DNA of 64,000 nucleotides, from positions 1,773,001 to 1,837,000 of the forward strand of contig NZ_OX636706.1 in the NCBI RefSeq assembly GCF_951793255.1, in the 5' to 3' direction. A program made the position numbers and the translations under genes. The stretch is from Desulfovibrio piger (GTDB lineage: Bacteria > Desulfobacterota > Desulfovibrionia > Desulfovibrionales > Desulfovibrionaceae). The notes beneath the pieces were generated by a model. It was not told where the DNA came from, did no database searches, and saw only the letters and a program-made list of their open reading frames with translations. Positions 22,035 through 35,538 of this stretch are shown here, one piece after another (position 1 is the first letter of the stretch; the number at the start of each line of letters is the position of its first letter).

Positions 22035-22367
22035 GACGAACACCTTTGCCTTGCTATAGCAAAGAGTGCCTTCCGGGCCTAGCCGGGAAGAGGGAAATTT
22101 TTTCGCCGTGCCCGGCCTCGGCGCGCGCGACGTGCCCGGCGGAAGATACGGAGTGCCGGAGGGCTGCCCCGTCCTTTCCGTACAGGGTCGCTGCGGGGAG
22201 AGGAGCCGAAAAAATTTTATCAAGCTGTGTGCAGCTCATGGGCGGCACATCGCAGACCTCGCCGGCGGCGATGGCGTGTGCAGCAAGGGGAGCGGCGGTG
22301 CCCCTTGGCAGTGCCCTGCCGATGCGGGAGGGCAGGGACGCCCGCTGCTGCTGGTTCCTCCGGCGGA
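22035..22367. other. Intergenic region, no gene seen
   Basis: About 330 bases between the hypothetical gene and prmC, both leftward. No terminator-like hairpin or conserved element was recognised. Confidence 0.5.
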
Positions 22368-23216
22368 TCAGTCCCGGCGGGCCCAGGTGCAGCGGTCCAG
22401 ACCGGCCAGATCCTGCTCGGTGCGGGGCGCGCCGTAACCGGCCTCCATCAGCAGACGGCGCACGGCCTCGCCCTGGCGGTAACCGTGTTCCATGGCGATA
22501 AGGCCGCCCGGTTTCAGGGCCTGCTGTCCGGAACGGATGACGGCGTGCAGGTGGCGCAGACCGTCCTGCTCGGAAAAGAGCGCGCTGTGCGGCTCGTGAT
22601 GCAGGACTTCCGCCATGACCTCGTCTTCTTCCGCAGCGGCGATGTAGGGCGGATTACTGACCAGCACGTCCAGCCCCTGCGGCAACAGCGGCGGCGTGAA
22701 CATGTCCCCCCGTACCAGGGCCAGACGGTCAGCGGCCTGCAGGCTGCGGATGTTGCGGGCCGCCACGGGCAGGGCCCCGGCGCTGTATTCCAGCAGCAGG
22801 CCCCGGCTGTGCGGCAGCTCCAGAGCCAGCGTGATGCCGATGCAGCCCGTGCCCGTGCCCAGATCCGCAAAGCGCACGTCCCTGTGCCCTTCGCATTCCC
22901 GCAGCACGATCTCCAGCAGCAGCTCGGTCTCCGGCCGGGGGATGAGTGTCTGCGGACTGACCTCGAAATCGCGGCCGAAGAACTCGCGCCGCCCGGTGAT
23001 GTGGGCCAGCGGTTCACCGGCGCAGCGGCGGGCGGTCAGGGCGCGGATGGCGGCGGCTGCGTCGTCCGCCACAGGGGAGGGCATGGCCAGCATCAGGCCG
23101 ATGCGGTCAAGGTGCAGCACATGGCCTGCCAGCAGGCGGGCCTCCAGCGCGGGGGCATCCGTGCCTGCGGCGTGCAGGTCGCGGGTCAGCGAGGTCAGCA
23201 GTTCCTGAAGGGTCAT
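22368..23216 (-). CDS. prmC: Release factor glutamine methyltransferase
   Basis: A 282-residue SAM-dependent enzyme that methylates the GGQ glutamine of peptide release factors. SAM motif DLGTGTGCIGITLA and the catalytic NPPY in VSNPPYIAA are both present, with the PrmC block PLAHITGRREFFGRDF and LIPRPETELL before them. The N-terminal helical bundle is typical. Start 23216 follows AAGGAT. It lies downstream of lon but separated by a terminator, so partial read-through or an own promoter is needed. Confidence 0.92.
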   Translation of the reverse strand: MTLQELLTSLTRDLHAAGTDAPALEARLLAGHVLHLDRIGLMLAMPSPVADDAAAAIRALTARRCAGEPLAHITGRREFFGRDFEVSPQTLIPRPETELLLEIVLRECEGHRDVRFADLGTGTGCIGITLALELPHSRGLLLEYSAGALPVAARNIRSLQAADRLALVRGDMFTPPLLPQGLDVLVSNPPYIAAAEEDEVMAEVLHHEPHSALFSEQDGLRHLHAVIRSGQQALKPGGLIAMEHGYRQGEAVRRLLMEAGYGAPRTEQDLAGLDRCTWARRD

Positions 23217-23251
23217 ATCCTTGTCCTGTGTGCGGCTGGGCAAAGCAAAAA

Positions 23252-23282
23252 GGCCCGGGGCAACGCCATGTCGTCCCGGGCC
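23252..23282 (-). terminator. Terminator of lon
   Basis: GGCCCGGG (23252-23259) pairs with CCCGGGCC (23275-23282); the A run at 23247-23251 gives the U tract for leftward transcripts. Confidence 0.75.
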
Positions 23283-23317
23283 ATCCGCGTCACCGCCTTG
23301 CAGGGGCAACAGCGGCG

Positions 23318-25825
<2,508 letters not shown>

Positions 25826-25842
25826 ATATACTCCCGGACTGC

Positions 25843-26535
25843 TTACAGGTGTCTGCACTGGCAGATGCTGTAGCAGCCATTATCGGTGACGATCACATGG
25901 TCCAGAAAACGCAGCCCCATGTTGACGGCCAGCTCCCGCACGGTATTGGTGAAGATGAGGTCGGGCTGGGAGGGCCGGGTCTGGCCGCCCGGATGGTTGT
26001 GCACCAGGATGATGCCGCTGGCCTTGTAGCGCAGGGCAGGCTCCAGTACATCGCGGGGCAGCAAAGGGACGCTTTCCACATTGCCCTGGCGCAGGCGTTC
26101 CCAGGCCACGAGGCGGTTGCCCGCATTGACCATGGCCAGCCAGCATTCTTCCTGCTGGCTGCCGGCCAGACGGGCCCGGGCCATCTCGGCCACTGCCTGG
26201 GGCGTTGCCACTTCCACCCCCTGCAACAGGGGCGCGGCCGCATGGCGGGCCAGCACTTCGCGCAGCACCTGCCACATGGAGAGCAGGCCGGGGCCGAAAC
26301 CCGGCACGGCCAGCAGCTGTTCCGGCGGAGCGTCCAGCACGCCGCGGATATTGTGGAAGCGCAGCAGCAGTTCCCGGGCCAGCGGTTTGGTATCCTTGCG
26401 CGGCTGCCCGTAGCCCAGCAACAGTTCCAGGATCTCATAATCGGCCACAGCCAGAGGCTCGCGAGCCAGTCGTTGACGCAGGCGGCTGCGGTGGCCGCTA
26501 TGGGGAGAGGCAGAGGATACAGGCATTGCGGTCAT
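25843..26535 (-). CDS. radC: RadC family JAB/MPN-domain protein
   Basis: About 230 residues. The N-terminal helix-hairpin-helix part (GHRSRLRQRL, VADYEILELLLGY, VPGFGPGLLSMW) is followed by a JAB metalloprotease-like domain with the motif HNHPGGQTRPSQPD (H-x-H-P...S..D). The cellular role of RadC proteins is not settled; DNA repair was assigned historically. The end is 17 bases before the lon start, so it may be co-transcribed with lon. The start is uncertain: an ATG at 26535 or 26526 gives a normal N-terminus, neither with a good ribosome binding site. Confidence 0.85.
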   Translation of the reverse strand: MTAMPVSSASPHSGHRSRLRQRLAREPLAVADYEILELLLGYGQPRKDTKPLARELLLRFHNIRGVLDAPPEQLLAVPGFGPGLLSMWQVLREVLARHAAAPLLQGVEVATPQAVAEMARARLAGSQQEECWLAMVNAGNRLVAWERLRQGNVESVPLLPRDVLEPALRYKASGIILVHNHPGGQTRPSQPDLIFTNTVRELAVNMGLRFLDHVIVTDNGCYSICQCRHL

Positions 26536-27155
26536 AAGGTAAGATGCTTTTTGGCAAGCGCAAGGGGCAGAAAAGAGATTCATTGAGGGGAGGGGGACCC
26601 CTCATCTCTGCTGTCGATGCCTGTCAGCTCCTTCGCCGCTAACGGGCACGGCCTGCGGCCGCCTTCGGTCGCTGCCGGCGCGAGAGGTGTCCTCCTCCCT
26701 TCAAATTCCCCACCTCTCCCCAGCGCGCTTTACTGGAAGCCAAAGAGGACGCCCCGGGGAGCGTCCTCTTTGGCTGCGTGACCAGTCATAAGCTCGGAAG
26801 GGCTGATGATGCAGGCCCTCAACTGCCTGTGGCAGAGAGCCCTGTGACTGTCGTCTGTGATTTTTGGGGATAGAGTGCGCCCGGAGAATTGCAGGTGCCG
26901 TGTCATATGTCTTCTTGGAAAGTACGGTCCTTTTGAGTCGAAGGTCTGACCGTCATGCAAAAATTTTCCGGAAGAAAGCGCGTTTGGGGGAGGATGGGGG
27001 CTTGGGGGAAGGGACCCCCTTTTCGCGCCAGTAAAAGGGGGTCCCTTCCCCCAATAAAAGCGACACGGGCCGTGCCCGTTGCGACGGAGGAAGCTGCGGG
27101 CGACAGCGGAACAAGGGGGGCTTCCCCCAAAAAATCAGTGTGCTTTCAAAAATCC
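26536..27155. other. Intergenic region with two strong hairpins
   Basis: About 620 bases between radC and holA without a supported gene. It holds a perfect 15-bp stem (26738-26752 with 26761-26775, 8-base loop) that lacks a T run, and a 22-bp perfect stem at 27002-27054. Both may act in termination or RNA processing downstream of holA. Confidence 0.6.
27002..27054. repeat. 22-bp perfect inverted repeat, dispersed-hairpin family
   Basis: 27002-27023 pairs perfectly with 27033-27054 around a 9-base loop; the stem reads GGGGGAAGGGACCCCC plus TTTT. A related hairpin with preceding GGATGGGGG lies at 44355-44402. Both are just downstream of leftward genes, so they may be terminators spread as a small repeat. 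Confidence 0.7.
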
Positions 27156-28142
27156 CTAGCGCCGGGCAGCGGCGAAAAGGGCCACAAGGTCGGTGGCCAG
27201 CTTGTCCAGGCTTTGCTCAGGCGTGCAGCGGCCGCTCTTGATGGCCAGCTCGGCGTCCATGATCATGCCCAGACAGCGGGCCAGGGCGGCGGGGCCCAGA
27301 CGGCGTGCCAGCTGTTGCTTGGCGTTGGCTTCGGAGGGATGGAAGCGGACTTTCTCGCCCGCGCAGGCCTGCCAGAGCTGGCGGAACTCGCGGGCCAGCA
27401 GGGAGAGCAGGGGGAAAAGCAGGCCTTCCACGTCCTTGCGGCCCCGGGCCAGCTCTTTCCAGACAGCGGCCAGGTTGCCGGCTTCCATATGGCGGATGCA
27501 GGCGAAGATATTGCATTCCGGGGCCCAGGAGCTGGTGGCCAGCATGTCCGTGGTGACGGACCAGGGCATGGCCTGCCCGTCATCCGCCGGGCGCAGGAGC
27601 AGGAGTTTTTCCAGTTCGTTCTCCACGGCCTGGGCATCGGGGGGCACGGAGGTGCAGAACTGTTCGAAGGCGTCGGCCTCGAAGGGGATGCCCAGGGCCT
27701 GGGCGCGGTCGCGGACATATTTCTTGATGCTGCGCTCGCTCAGGCCTTCGCTGCGCCAGATCCAGCCCTGCTGGTCGGCAAAGCCCAGGCAGCGCAGCTT
27801 GGCGATGTGGGCAGGGATCTTGGGCTGGCCTTTTTCCCAGGCCACTTCCAGGCAGAAGAAAGGCCAGCACTGTTCCGAGGGCCGGGCCAGGGCGGCGGAG
27901 ATCTTTTTCCAGACCGCGGCGGGCCAGAGATGGGCCTGACGCACCACCAGCAGGCGCGGCGTGCCGAACAGCCCCTGGAGGGTGAGCTGTTCCCAGAAGC
28001 GCGGCGAAGGCTCCTCGTCCCCCCAGTGGACGTGCCGTTCCCAGCGGCCGCTGTCGCCCTGGGCGCTCACAAGGGCTTCCAGACGGGCCTGCAAAAGGCG
28101 GCTGTCCGGGCAGACGAGAAAGGAAAAACCGGGTCTGGGCAT
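27156..28142 (-). CDS. holA: DNA polymerase III delta subunit
   Basis: A 328-residue clamp-loader subunit that opens the beta clamp for replication. Sequence similarity to HolA is low, as is usual, but the layout fits: an N-terminal Rossmann-like part (FSFLVCPDSRLLQARLEALV, LFGTPRLLVVRQAHLWPA), the central SIKKYVRDRAQALGIPFEADAF block with an ELEKLLLL helix, and a C-terminal helical collar (LARRLGPAALARCLGMIMDAELAIKSG). Start 28142 follows AGGAC. Position after leuS is the usual Desulfovibrio-type order, which supports the call. It is followed by a large hairpin. Confidence 0.85.
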   Translation of the reverse strand: MPRPGFSFLVCPDSRLLQARLEALVSAQGDSGRWERHVHWGDEEPSPRFWEQLTLQGLFGTPRLLVVRQAHLWPAAVWKKISAALARPSEQCWPFFCLEVAWEKGQPKIPAHIAKLRCLGFADQQGWIWRSEGLSERSIKKYVRDRAQALGIPFEADAFEQFCTSVPPDAQAVENELEKLLLLRPADDGQAMPWSVTTDMLATSSWAPECNIFACIRHMEAGNLAAVWKELARGRKDVEGLLFPLLSLLAREFRQLWQACAGEKVRFHPSEANAKQQLARRLGPAALARCLGMIMDAELAIKSGRCTPEQSLDKLATDLVALFAAARR

Positions 28143-28262
28143 GGTACGTCCTGGGTTCGGGATGGAAAACGACGTTGCGGGGAAAAAAGGCGGACGGCAT
28201 GTCCGGGCCTTCTTCCCCCGCAACGGTTCAGTTCGGTATTGCGGAGCGGGGCTCCCTGCGGG

Positions 28263-30776
28263 CTAGTTGGCCACCACGTTGACCAGCTTGCCGGGCACCA
28301 CCACGACCTTGCGGATGGTCAGGCCGCTGGTGTGACGCTGCACGGCGGCGTCGGCCAGGGCCACTTCTTCCATCCGGGCCTTGTCGGCACCGGCGGGCAC
28401 TTCGATGGTACCGCGCAGCTTGCCGTTGACCTGCAGGGCGATGGTGACGGTATCCTGCACCAGGGCGCTTTCCTCGCACACGGGCCAGGCTTCTTCCTGC
28501 AGGGAAGAGGTGTGGCCCATGCGCTGCCACAGTTCCTCGCACAGGTGCGGGGTGATGGGCGAGAGCAGGGTCAGCACCGTGGCCATGGCCGAAGAGAAGA
28601 CGCGGTTCTCGGCGTCGCTCTTGCCCAGCTTTTCACGGGACAGGTACATGGCGTTGACCAGTTCCATGACCGCGGAGATGGCGGTGTTGAACTGGAAGCG
28701 GTTGCCCATGTCCTCGGTGACCTTCTTGACCGTCAGATGCTCGCGGCGGCGCAGGTCGCGGGCTTCGGGCGTGGTCACGTCGTCGGCACCGGCGCCGCAG
28801 GCCTTGACCGCGGACAGGCGCTCGGCCTCGTCCATGAACAGACGCCAGACGCGGTGCAGGAAGCGCGAGGAGCCTTCGATGCCGCTGTCGGACCAGTCGA
28901 AGTCACGCTCCGGCGGCGCGGCGAAGAGGCAGAACAGACGCACGGTGTCCGCGCCGTACTTGGCGATCATGGCCGTGGGGTCCACCACATTGCCCTTGGA
29001 CTTGGACATCTTGCTGCCGTCCTTGAGCACCATGCCCTGGGTGAGCAGGTTGGTGAAGGGCTCGTCCAGGCCTTCGGGGTAGAAGCCCAGGTCGCGCAGG
29101 ACCTTGGTGAAGAAGCGGGCGTAGAGCAGGTGCAGGATGGCGTGTTCCACACCGCCGATGTACTGGTCCACGGGCAGCCAGTACTTGAGGGCGTCCATAT
29201 CGAAGGCGCTCTCGGTATTGCGGGCGCCGGTGTAGCGGGCGAAGTACCAGGAGGACTCCACGAAGGTGTCCAGGGTATCGGTCTCGCGACGGGCCTCGCC
29301 ACCGCAGACGGGGCAGGTGCAGCGCACGAAGGAGTCGGTCTCGGGCAGGGGAGAGCGGCCGTCTTCACGCACATGGGCATCCAGGGGCAGGAGCACGGGC
29401 AGGTTCTCTTCCTTCTCGGGCACCACGCCGCACTTGTCGCAGTAGATGACCGGGATGGGGGCGCCCCAGTAACGCTGGCGCGAGATGTTCCAGTCACGCA
29501 GGCGGAACTGCGTGGTGGCCTTGCCCTTGCCTTCCTTTTCCAGACGTTCGGCCACGGCCTTCTTGCCGTCGGTGTTGGGCATGCCGTCGAAGTCGCCGGA
29601 ATTGACCATCACGCCTTCGGTGGTGAAGGCGGCTTCCATGGTGGCGGGGTCGAGGACCTCGCCTTCGGGGCTGATGACCACCTTGACGGGCAGGCCGTAC
29701 TTGCGGGCGAATTCGAAGTCACGCTGGTCGTGGGCGGGCACGCCCATGACGGCGCCGGTACCGTAGTCGGCCAGGACGAAGTTGCCCAGCCACACGGGCA
29801 ACTGCCGGCCGGTGAAGGGATGGATCACATAGGCGCCGGTGAAGATGCCTTCTTTTTCCAGATTGTCGGACTGGCGCTCCAGACGGTCCATGTTGCGGAT
29901 GCGGGTCACGAAGGCGCGCACTTCGTCGGCCTTTTCGTAACCTTCGATGAGCTTTTCCACCAGCGGATGTTCGGGGGCCAGGGTCAGGAAGGTCACACCG
30001 AACACGGTGTCGGGACGGGTGGTGAAGACTTCCAGATGGTCGACGCCGTCCAGGGGAGCGGGCAGGCCGAAGCGCACGGCCGCACCGGTGGACTTGCCGA
30101 TCCAGTTGCGCTGCATGGAGAGCACGCGGTCGGGCCAGCCGCCTTCCAGCTTCTGCAGGTCCTGCAACAGTTCGTCACCATAGGCGGTGATGCGCAGGAA
30201 CCACTGGGTCAGGTCCTTCTGTTCCACATGGCTGTCGCAGCGCCAGCACAGGCCGTCGATGACCTGTTCGTTGGCCAGCACGGTGTGGCAGGAGGGGCAC
30301 CAGTTCTGGGGCGCCTTCTTGCGGTAGACCAGGCCCTTTTCCAGCAGGCGCAGGAAGAAGCTCTGCTCCCAGCGGTAGTACTCGGGGCGGCAGGTGGCCA
30401 CTTCGCGGGACCAGTCATAGGAATAGCCCAGACGGCGCAGCTGGGCGCGCATGTTGTCTATGTTGGCATAGGTCCACTTGGCCGGATGGGTGTTGTGCTT
30501 GATGGCGGCATTTTCCGCGGGCAGGCCGAAGGCGTCCCAGCCCATGGGATGCAGCACGTTGAAGCCCTGCATGCGCTTGCAGCGGGCCACCACGTCACCG
30601 ATGGAATAGTTGCGCACATGGCCCATGTGGATGTTGCCCGAGGGGTAGGGGAACATCTCCAGCACGTAATACTTGGGTTTGTCGCTGTGATGGTCGCAGG
30701 CAAAGGCATCCTGCTGCTGCCAGCGCTCCTGCCATTTCTGTTCGATGTCCTGCGGGGAATAACGATCTTGCGTCAT
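28263..30776 (-). CDS. leuS: Leucyl-tRNA synthetase
   Basis: An 837-residue class I synthetase charging tRNA-Leu. HIGH-type motif in [15 protein letters not shown] (HMGH near residue 50) and KMSKS near 588-592 in [15 protein letters not shown]. An editing (CP1) domain lies between, with [12 protein letters not shown] and the [25 protein letters not shown] block (here [14 protein letters not shown]). A zinc-like cluster CPSC...CWRC is present. The C-terminal anticodon domain ends [12 protein letters not shown]. Downstream of nusB with a 15-base gap, in the same leftward operon. Confidence 0.97.
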   Translation of the reverse strand: MTQDRYSPQDIEQKWQERWQQQDAFACDHHSDKPKYYVLEMFPYPSGNIHMGHVRNYSIGDVVARCKRMQGFNVLHPMGWDAFGLPAENAAIKHNTHPAKWTYANIDNMRAQLRRLGYSYDWSREVATCRPEYYRWEQSFFLRLLEKGLVYRKKAPQNWCPSCHTVLANEQVIDGLCWRCDSHVEQKDLTQWFLRITAYGDELLQDLQKLEGGWPDRVLSMQRNWIGKSTGAAVRFGLPAPLDGVDHLEVFTTRPDTVFGVTFLTLAPEHPLVEKLIEGYEKADEVRAFVTRIRNMDRLERQSDNLEKEGIFTGAYVIHPFTGRQLPVWLGNFVLADYGTGAVMGVPAHDQRDFEFARKYGLPVKVVISPEGEVLDPATMEAAFTTEGVMVNSGDFDGMPNTDGKKAVAERLEKEGKGKATTQFRLRDWNISRQRYWGAPIPVIYCDKCGVVPEKEENLPVLLPLDAHVREDGRSPLPETDSFVRCTCPVCGGEARRETDTLDTFVESSWYFARYTGARNTESAFDMDALKYWLPVDQYIGGVEHAILHLLYARFFTKVLRDLGFYPEGLDEPFTNLLTQGMVLKDGSKMSKSKGNVVDPTAMIAKYGADTVRLFCLFAAPPERDFDWSDSGIEGSSRFLHRVWRLFMDEAERLSAVKACGAGADDVTTPEARDLRRREHLTVKKVTEDMGNRFQFNTAISAVMELVNAMYLSREKLGKSDAENRVFSSAMATVLTLLSPITPHLCEELWQRMGHTSSLQEEAWPVCEESALVQDTVTIALQVNGKLRGTIEVPAGADKARMEEVALADAAVQRHTSGLTIRKVVVVPGKLVNVVAN

Positions 30777-30791
30777 GACACTTGTCTGCTT

Positions 30792-31265
30792 TTAGTTGGT
30801 GGAATCCTCTCCGGCGGAGAGGGAACCCTTTTCCAGAGCCTTGGCGGCGGCGTCCAGAATACCGTTGACAAAACTGGTGGCGTTGTCTTCGCCGAACTGG
30901 CGGGTCAGCTCCAGGGCCTCGTTGATGGCGACCTTGGCGGGGACGTCCTGGCGGTACAGCAGTTCGTACATGGCCAGGCGCAGCAGGGTCAGCTCCACGC
31001 GACCCATGCGGTCCACGCGCCAGTTGCGCGAGAAGCGGCTGATGGTCTTGTCCAGTTCATCGCGCCTGCTCCACACGCCCTGCACCAGATCCCAAGCAAA
31101 ACCGGAAGGCAGCTCGCCTTCTTCGGTCTCCTGATGGTCGGGGGACTGCAGGAAGGCGCGGCGCACGTCTTCCAGCGAGGTGGCGTCGGCGAAGGACAGC
31201 CCGTACAGAACCTGAAAAGCCTGGGCGCGTTCGCCCCGGCGGCTGGCGGATTTACCCTTGCTCAT
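30792..31265 (-). CDS. nusB: Transcription antitermination factor NusB
   Basis: A 157-residue all-helical RNA-binding protein that with NusE binds boxA RNA in rRNA antitermination. Typical: RRGERAQAFQVLYGLSF at the N-terminus, NWRVDRMGRVELTLLRLAMYEL and the INEALELTRQFGEDNATSFVNG C-terminal region (INEA..LA..F). Gap to ribH is only 3 bases, and the rib-nusB pairing is common in bacteria, so it is translationally linked in the rib operon. Confidence 0.95.
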   Translation of the reverse strand: MSKGKSASRRGERAQAFQVLYGLSFADATSLEDVRRAFLQSPDHQETEEGELPSGFAWDLVQGVWSRRDELDKTISRFSRNWRVDRMGRVELTLLRLAMYELLYRQDVPAKVAINEALELTRQFGEDNATSFVNGILDAAAKALEKGSLSAGEDSTN

Positions 31266-31268
31266 GGA

Positions 31269-31739
31269 TTACAGCTGCTCCAGCACGCGGATGGTTTCCA
31301 GCATGGCGGCGGCAGCTTCCACGCCCTTGTTGCCGCCCTTGGAACCGGCGCGTTCGATGGCCTGCTCGATGCTGTCGCAGGTCAGCAGGCCGAAGCCGAT
31401 GGGGGTCTTGTACTGCAGCATCACCTGGGCGATGCCCTTGCTGGCTTCGTTGCACACGTAGTCGAAGTGGGGGGTGGCACCGCGGATCACGGCGCCCAGG
31501 GCCACGATGCCGTCATACTTGCCGCTGGCGGCCAGCTTCTGGCAGACCAGGGGCATCTCGAAAGCACCGGGGATGCGCACGATGGTGATGTTCTTGGCAT
31601 CGAGGCCGTGGCGTTCCAGGTAGTCCAGGGCGCCGCCGGTCAGGCGGTCCACGATGAAGTCGTTGAAACGGGTGGCCAGGATGGCGATCTTGAGGCCTTT
31701 GGCATCAAGCATGCCGCTGATGGTAGTGGGATTGCTCAT
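31269..31739 (-). CDS. ribH: Lumazine synthase
   Basis: A 156-residue enzyme making 6,7-dimethyl-8-ribityllumazine, the penultimate riboflavin step; it forms cage-like oligomers. Marks: [52 protein letters not shown] (catalytic His in TPHFDYV) and [20 protein letters not shown]. Directly downstream of ribE (9-base gap). The gene for RibBA, which supplies its butanone phosphate substrate, is not between ribE and ribH. Confidence 0.96.
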   Translation of the reverse strand: MSNPTTISGMLDAKGLKIAILATRFNDFIVDRLTGGALDYLERHGLDAKNITIVRIPGAFEMPLVCQKLAASGKYDGIVALGAVIRGATPHFDYVCNEASKGIAQVMLQYKTPIGFGLLTCDSIEQAIERAGSKGGNKGVEAAAAMLETIRVLEQL

Positions 31740-31748
31740 GGTCTGCTC

Positions 31749-32411
31749 CTAAAGAAAACCGTTTTGCAGTAAAAATTCCTTGTTGATGCCGCTGCTCTTC
31801 TGCGGCGTGGCGGGCCCGTCGGCCTGGCACTGCATGATGCGGCGCACGTACTTGCCGATGAGGTCCGTCTCCATGTTCACGCGGCTGCCCGGGCGCCAGT
31901 GCAGCATGGTGGTGCGTTTCTGGGTGTCCGGGATGACGTTGACGGTCAGGAAATCCTTGCCGCAGGCATTGATGGTCAGGCTGATGCCGTCCAGCGTGAC
32001 GGAGCCTTTTTCGATGACTTCCGCCGCAAAGGCCGGCGGGAAGGCCAGCGTGCAGCGCAGGGAAGAACCGGCCTGTTCCACGGAACGCACCGTGGCCACG
32101 CAGTCCACATGGCCGCTGACCAGGTGCCCGCCCAGGCGGTCGCCCAGGGCCAGGGCCCGTTCCAGATTGACCAGGTCGCCCTTGCGCAGGTCGCCCAGGG
32201 TGGTGCGGGAAAGGCTCTCGCCCGAAGCATAGACAGTGAAGGTGGAACCGCTGTGCCGTTCCACGGACAGGCAGGCGCCGTTATGGGCGATGGACTCCCC
32301 GTCCACGATATTTTCCAGAGGGAAGAGGGGGCGCACTTCCATGCGGCACTCCTGGCCGCTGCGGCGCAGGCCCACGATCTCGCCCTGTCCCTGGATGATG
32401 CCGGTAAACAT
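31749..32411 (-). CDS. ribE: Riboflavin synthase alpha chain
   Basis: A 220-residue enzyme dismutating lumazine into riboflavin. The two-lumazine-domain structure is visible: MFTGIIQGQGEIVG at the start, NIVDGESIAHNGACLSVE in domain one, GGHLVSGHVDCVA, GSVTLDGISLTINACG and NVIPDTQKRTTM in domain two. Length about 200-220 is normal. Three bases downstream of ribD and followed by ribH, all leftward, one operon. Confidence 0.96.
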   Translation of the reverse strand: MFTGIIQGQGEIVGLRRSGQECRMEVRPLFPLENIVDGESIAHNGACLSVERHSGSTFTVYASGESLSRTTLGDLRKGDLVNLERALALGDRLGGHLVSGHVDCVATVRSVEQAGSSLRCTLAFPPAFAAEVIEKGSVTLDGISLTINACGKDFLTVNVIPDTQKRTTMLHWRPGSRVNMETDLIGKYVRRIMQCQADGPATPQKSSGINKEFLLQNGFL

Positions 32412-32414
32412 GGT

Positions 32415-33557
32415 CTACTCCTGAGGAATGGCCGGGCGCAGCTGCAGGTGGACGTCGCCGTCGCACAGGGAGGTGCGGCAGACGCGCAGGTCCAGGGCCT
32501 CGGCCATGGTGAGGGGGCTGCGGCCGTCGAACAGGGGCGCGGCCTCGTTGTCGCCCAGGATGCGCGGCGCCAGATGCAGCAGGAATTCGTCGGCAAAACC
32601 CGCTTCCAGCAGGGAAAGGGCCAGATGCCCGCCGCCTTCGCAAAGCACGTAGGGGCAGTGCAGGTCCTCGTACAGCATGTGGAACATGGCCGGAAAGTCC
32701 GGGCAGCCGCGCTGCCCGGGGCCAAGGGCCAGCACGCGCACGCCCATCTGGCGCAGGGCGTGGGCCGCCGTAGAGGCCGCCGCCGCAGGCGAGCAGAGGA
32801 AGACCGCCTGATGGGGACGCTCCTTGAGCAGATGGATGTCGCCCGCGGGATTGGGCAGGCGCGAGGTCAGCACACAGGCCAGCGGCTGCTGTTCCACCGT
32901 CTCACCGGGGATGCGGGCCGTGAGGCAGGGGTTGTCGGCCCGGAAGGTGCCGCCGCCCACCAGCACGGCGCCCCCGGCACGACCGATACCGGCACGCAGG
33001 CGATGCACCAGAGCGCGCGAACCTTCGCTGCTGACCCAGCGGGAGTGGCCGGTACGGGTGGCGATGCGCCCGTCCATGGTGGCGGCCATCTTGAGGATCA
33101 CATAGGGGCGGCCCTGCTGCCAGGCCAGGAAATCGGCCACCTGGTCGCGGCATTCCCGCTCGCAGACCGGGCCGATGACTTCCACACCGGCGGCACGCAG
33201 GCGTTCGGCACCGCCGGCCGCCTTGGGGGTGGGGTCGTACAGGCCGATGACCACGCGCTTGATGCCCGCGGCCAGCACGGCTTCGCTGCAGGGCGGGGTC
33301 TTGCCGTAATGGTTGCAGGGCTCCAGCGTGACCACCAGGGTGCACTGGGCGGGGTCGATGCCCTGACGCTGCGCGTCGCGCAGGCATTCCACCTCGGCGT
33401 GGGGCTGCCCGGCGGCATGGTGCCAGCCGCGCGCCACCACCTGACCGTCGCGCACCAGCACGGCGCCCACCGTGGGATTGGGACAGGCGCTCCAGCGGCC
33501 CTTCTCGGCCAGGGCCAGGGCCTCACGCATGAAGGGGGCGAAAATGTTCTCAGACAT
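32415..33557 (-). CDS. ribD: Bifunctional riboflavin deaminase/reductase RibD
   Basis: A 380-residue two-domain enzyme for the second and third riboflavin steps. The N-terminal deaminase has [13 protein letters not shown], the zinc motif HAEVECL and the later [16 protein letters not shown] (PC..C). The C-terminal reductase has [20 protein letters not shown] and the DNPCLTARI region. It overlaps the upstream deaminase gene by 8 bases and precedes ribE by 3, so translation is coupled throughout. Confidence 0.96.
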   Translation of the reverse strand: MSENIFAPFMREALALAEKGRWSACPNPTVGAVLVRDGQVVARGWHHAAGQPHAEVECLRDAQRQGIDPAQCTLVVTLEPCNHYGKTPPCSEAVLAAGIKRVVIGLYDPTPKAAGGAERLRAAGVEVIGPVCERECRDQVADFLAWQQGRPYVILKMAATMDGRIATRTGHSRWVSSEGSRALVHRLRAGIGRAGGAVLVGGGTFRADNPCLTARIPGETVEQQPLACVLTSRLPNPAGDIHLLKERPHQAVFLCSPAAAASTAAHALRQMGVRVLALGPGQRGCPDFPAMFHMLYEDLHCPYVLCEGGGHLALSLLEAGFADEFLLHLAPRILGDNEAAPLFDGRSPLTMAEALDLRVCRTSLCDGDVHLQLRPAIPQE

Positions 33558-34029
33558 GCTGCGGTCCTTTGAGCATGTCGGGCGAGAAGGGGATCTGCTC
33601 GAAGGTCACACCGGCCTCGCTGAGCATGGCCAGTCCCAGCTCGTCGGGATAATGCTCGCTGTACCAGATATGTTTGATGCCGCAATTGATGAGCATCTTG
33701 CTGCACATGGCGCAGGGGAAGGTGGTGCAGTACAGCTCCGCCCCGGCGATGCTCACGCCGTGCACGGCGGCCTGGATGATGACGTTCTGTTCGGCGTGCA
33801 GGCCGCGGCAGATCTCGTGACGCTGCCCGGAAGGGATGCCCATCTGTTCGCGCAGGCAGCCCGTCTCCAGACAATGGCGCACGCCGGAGGGCGCACCGTT
33901 GTAACCGGTGGCCAGGATGTGCCTGTCCTTGACGGCGATGGCGCCCACCTTGCGGCGCAGGCAGGTGGAGCGCTCGCGCACCAGATAGGTGATGCTCATG
34001 AAATAATCGGGCCAGGGCATTCGTTGCAT
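33550..34029 (-). CDS. Deoxycytidylate (dCMP) deaminase family protein
   Basis: A 159-residue zinc deaminase, probably dCMP to dUMP for thymidylate supply. Zinc motif [11 protein letters not shown] and [17 protein letters not shown] (PCxxC). The insert with [14 protein letters not shown] and [15 protein letters not shown] is typical of ComEB-type dCMP deaminases. Start 34029 follows GCGAG; an ATG three codons later is possible. First gene of the rib cluster and separated from glyA by two hairpins. Confidence 0.9.
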   Translation of the reverse strand: MQRMPWPDYFMSITYLVRERSTCLRRKVGAIAVKDRHILATGYNGAPSGVRHCLETGCLREQMGIPSGQRHEICRGLHAEQNVIIQAAVHGVSIAGAELYCTTFPCAMCSKMLINCGIKHIWYSEHYPDELGLAMLSEAGVTFEQIPFSPDMLKGPQHV

Positions 34030-34112
34030 GACAGTACTCGCAATAAAAAGTTGGACTACCTTACACGCAGCCGGGGCAAAAGCCAAGCCCGCCGGTGGCA
34101 GGGACCACGGAC

Positions 34113-34140
34113 GGAAAAGGCCGCCAGAGGCGGCCTTTCC
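34113..34140. terminator. Hairpin between glyA and the rib cluster (first)
   Basis: GGAAA(A)GGCCGCC pairs with GGCGGCCTTTCC over a 3-base loop. Short T tracts only; probably a weak bidirectional terminator. Confidence 0.6.
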
Positions 34141-34212
34141 AAAAGGGGGGCTTTCCGCAAGGCACCGTCAGCAGCAGCGACCGGCAGGTCTGGGCCGCCG
34201 GCAGGCGCGGCG

Positions 34213-34266
34213 GAAAAAAAGAGGGAGGGAGCCCCATCCCGTACGGGACGGGGGCCTCCTCCCTCC
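34213..34266 (-). terminator. Terminator of glyA
   Basis: A long imperfect stem: GGAGGGAG...TCCCGT and ACGGGA...TCCTCCCTCC, centred near 34242. The A run at 34214-34220 gives the U tract for leftward transcripts. It separates the fab-glyA unit from the rib unit. Confidence 0.75.
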
Positions 34267-34278
34267 TGTCGTGCATGG

Positions 34279-35517
<1,239 letters not shown>

Positions 35518-35538
35518 TCTACCGCTCTCCCTTTGGGG

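Noticed and set aside
26955..31772. A 1,605-codon open frame on the plus strand
   Set aside because: It lies antisense to holA, leuS, nusB and ribH, is rich in Gly/His/Gln/Val as expected from reverse reading of GC3-biased genes, and has no domain. Similar antisense frames over lon, fabF, recJ and the AGCS gene were dropped for the same reason.
34030..34278. FMN riboswitch in front of the rib cluster
   Set aside because: The space is filled by two terminator-like hairpins; no RFN-type multi-stem core could be recognised by eye.
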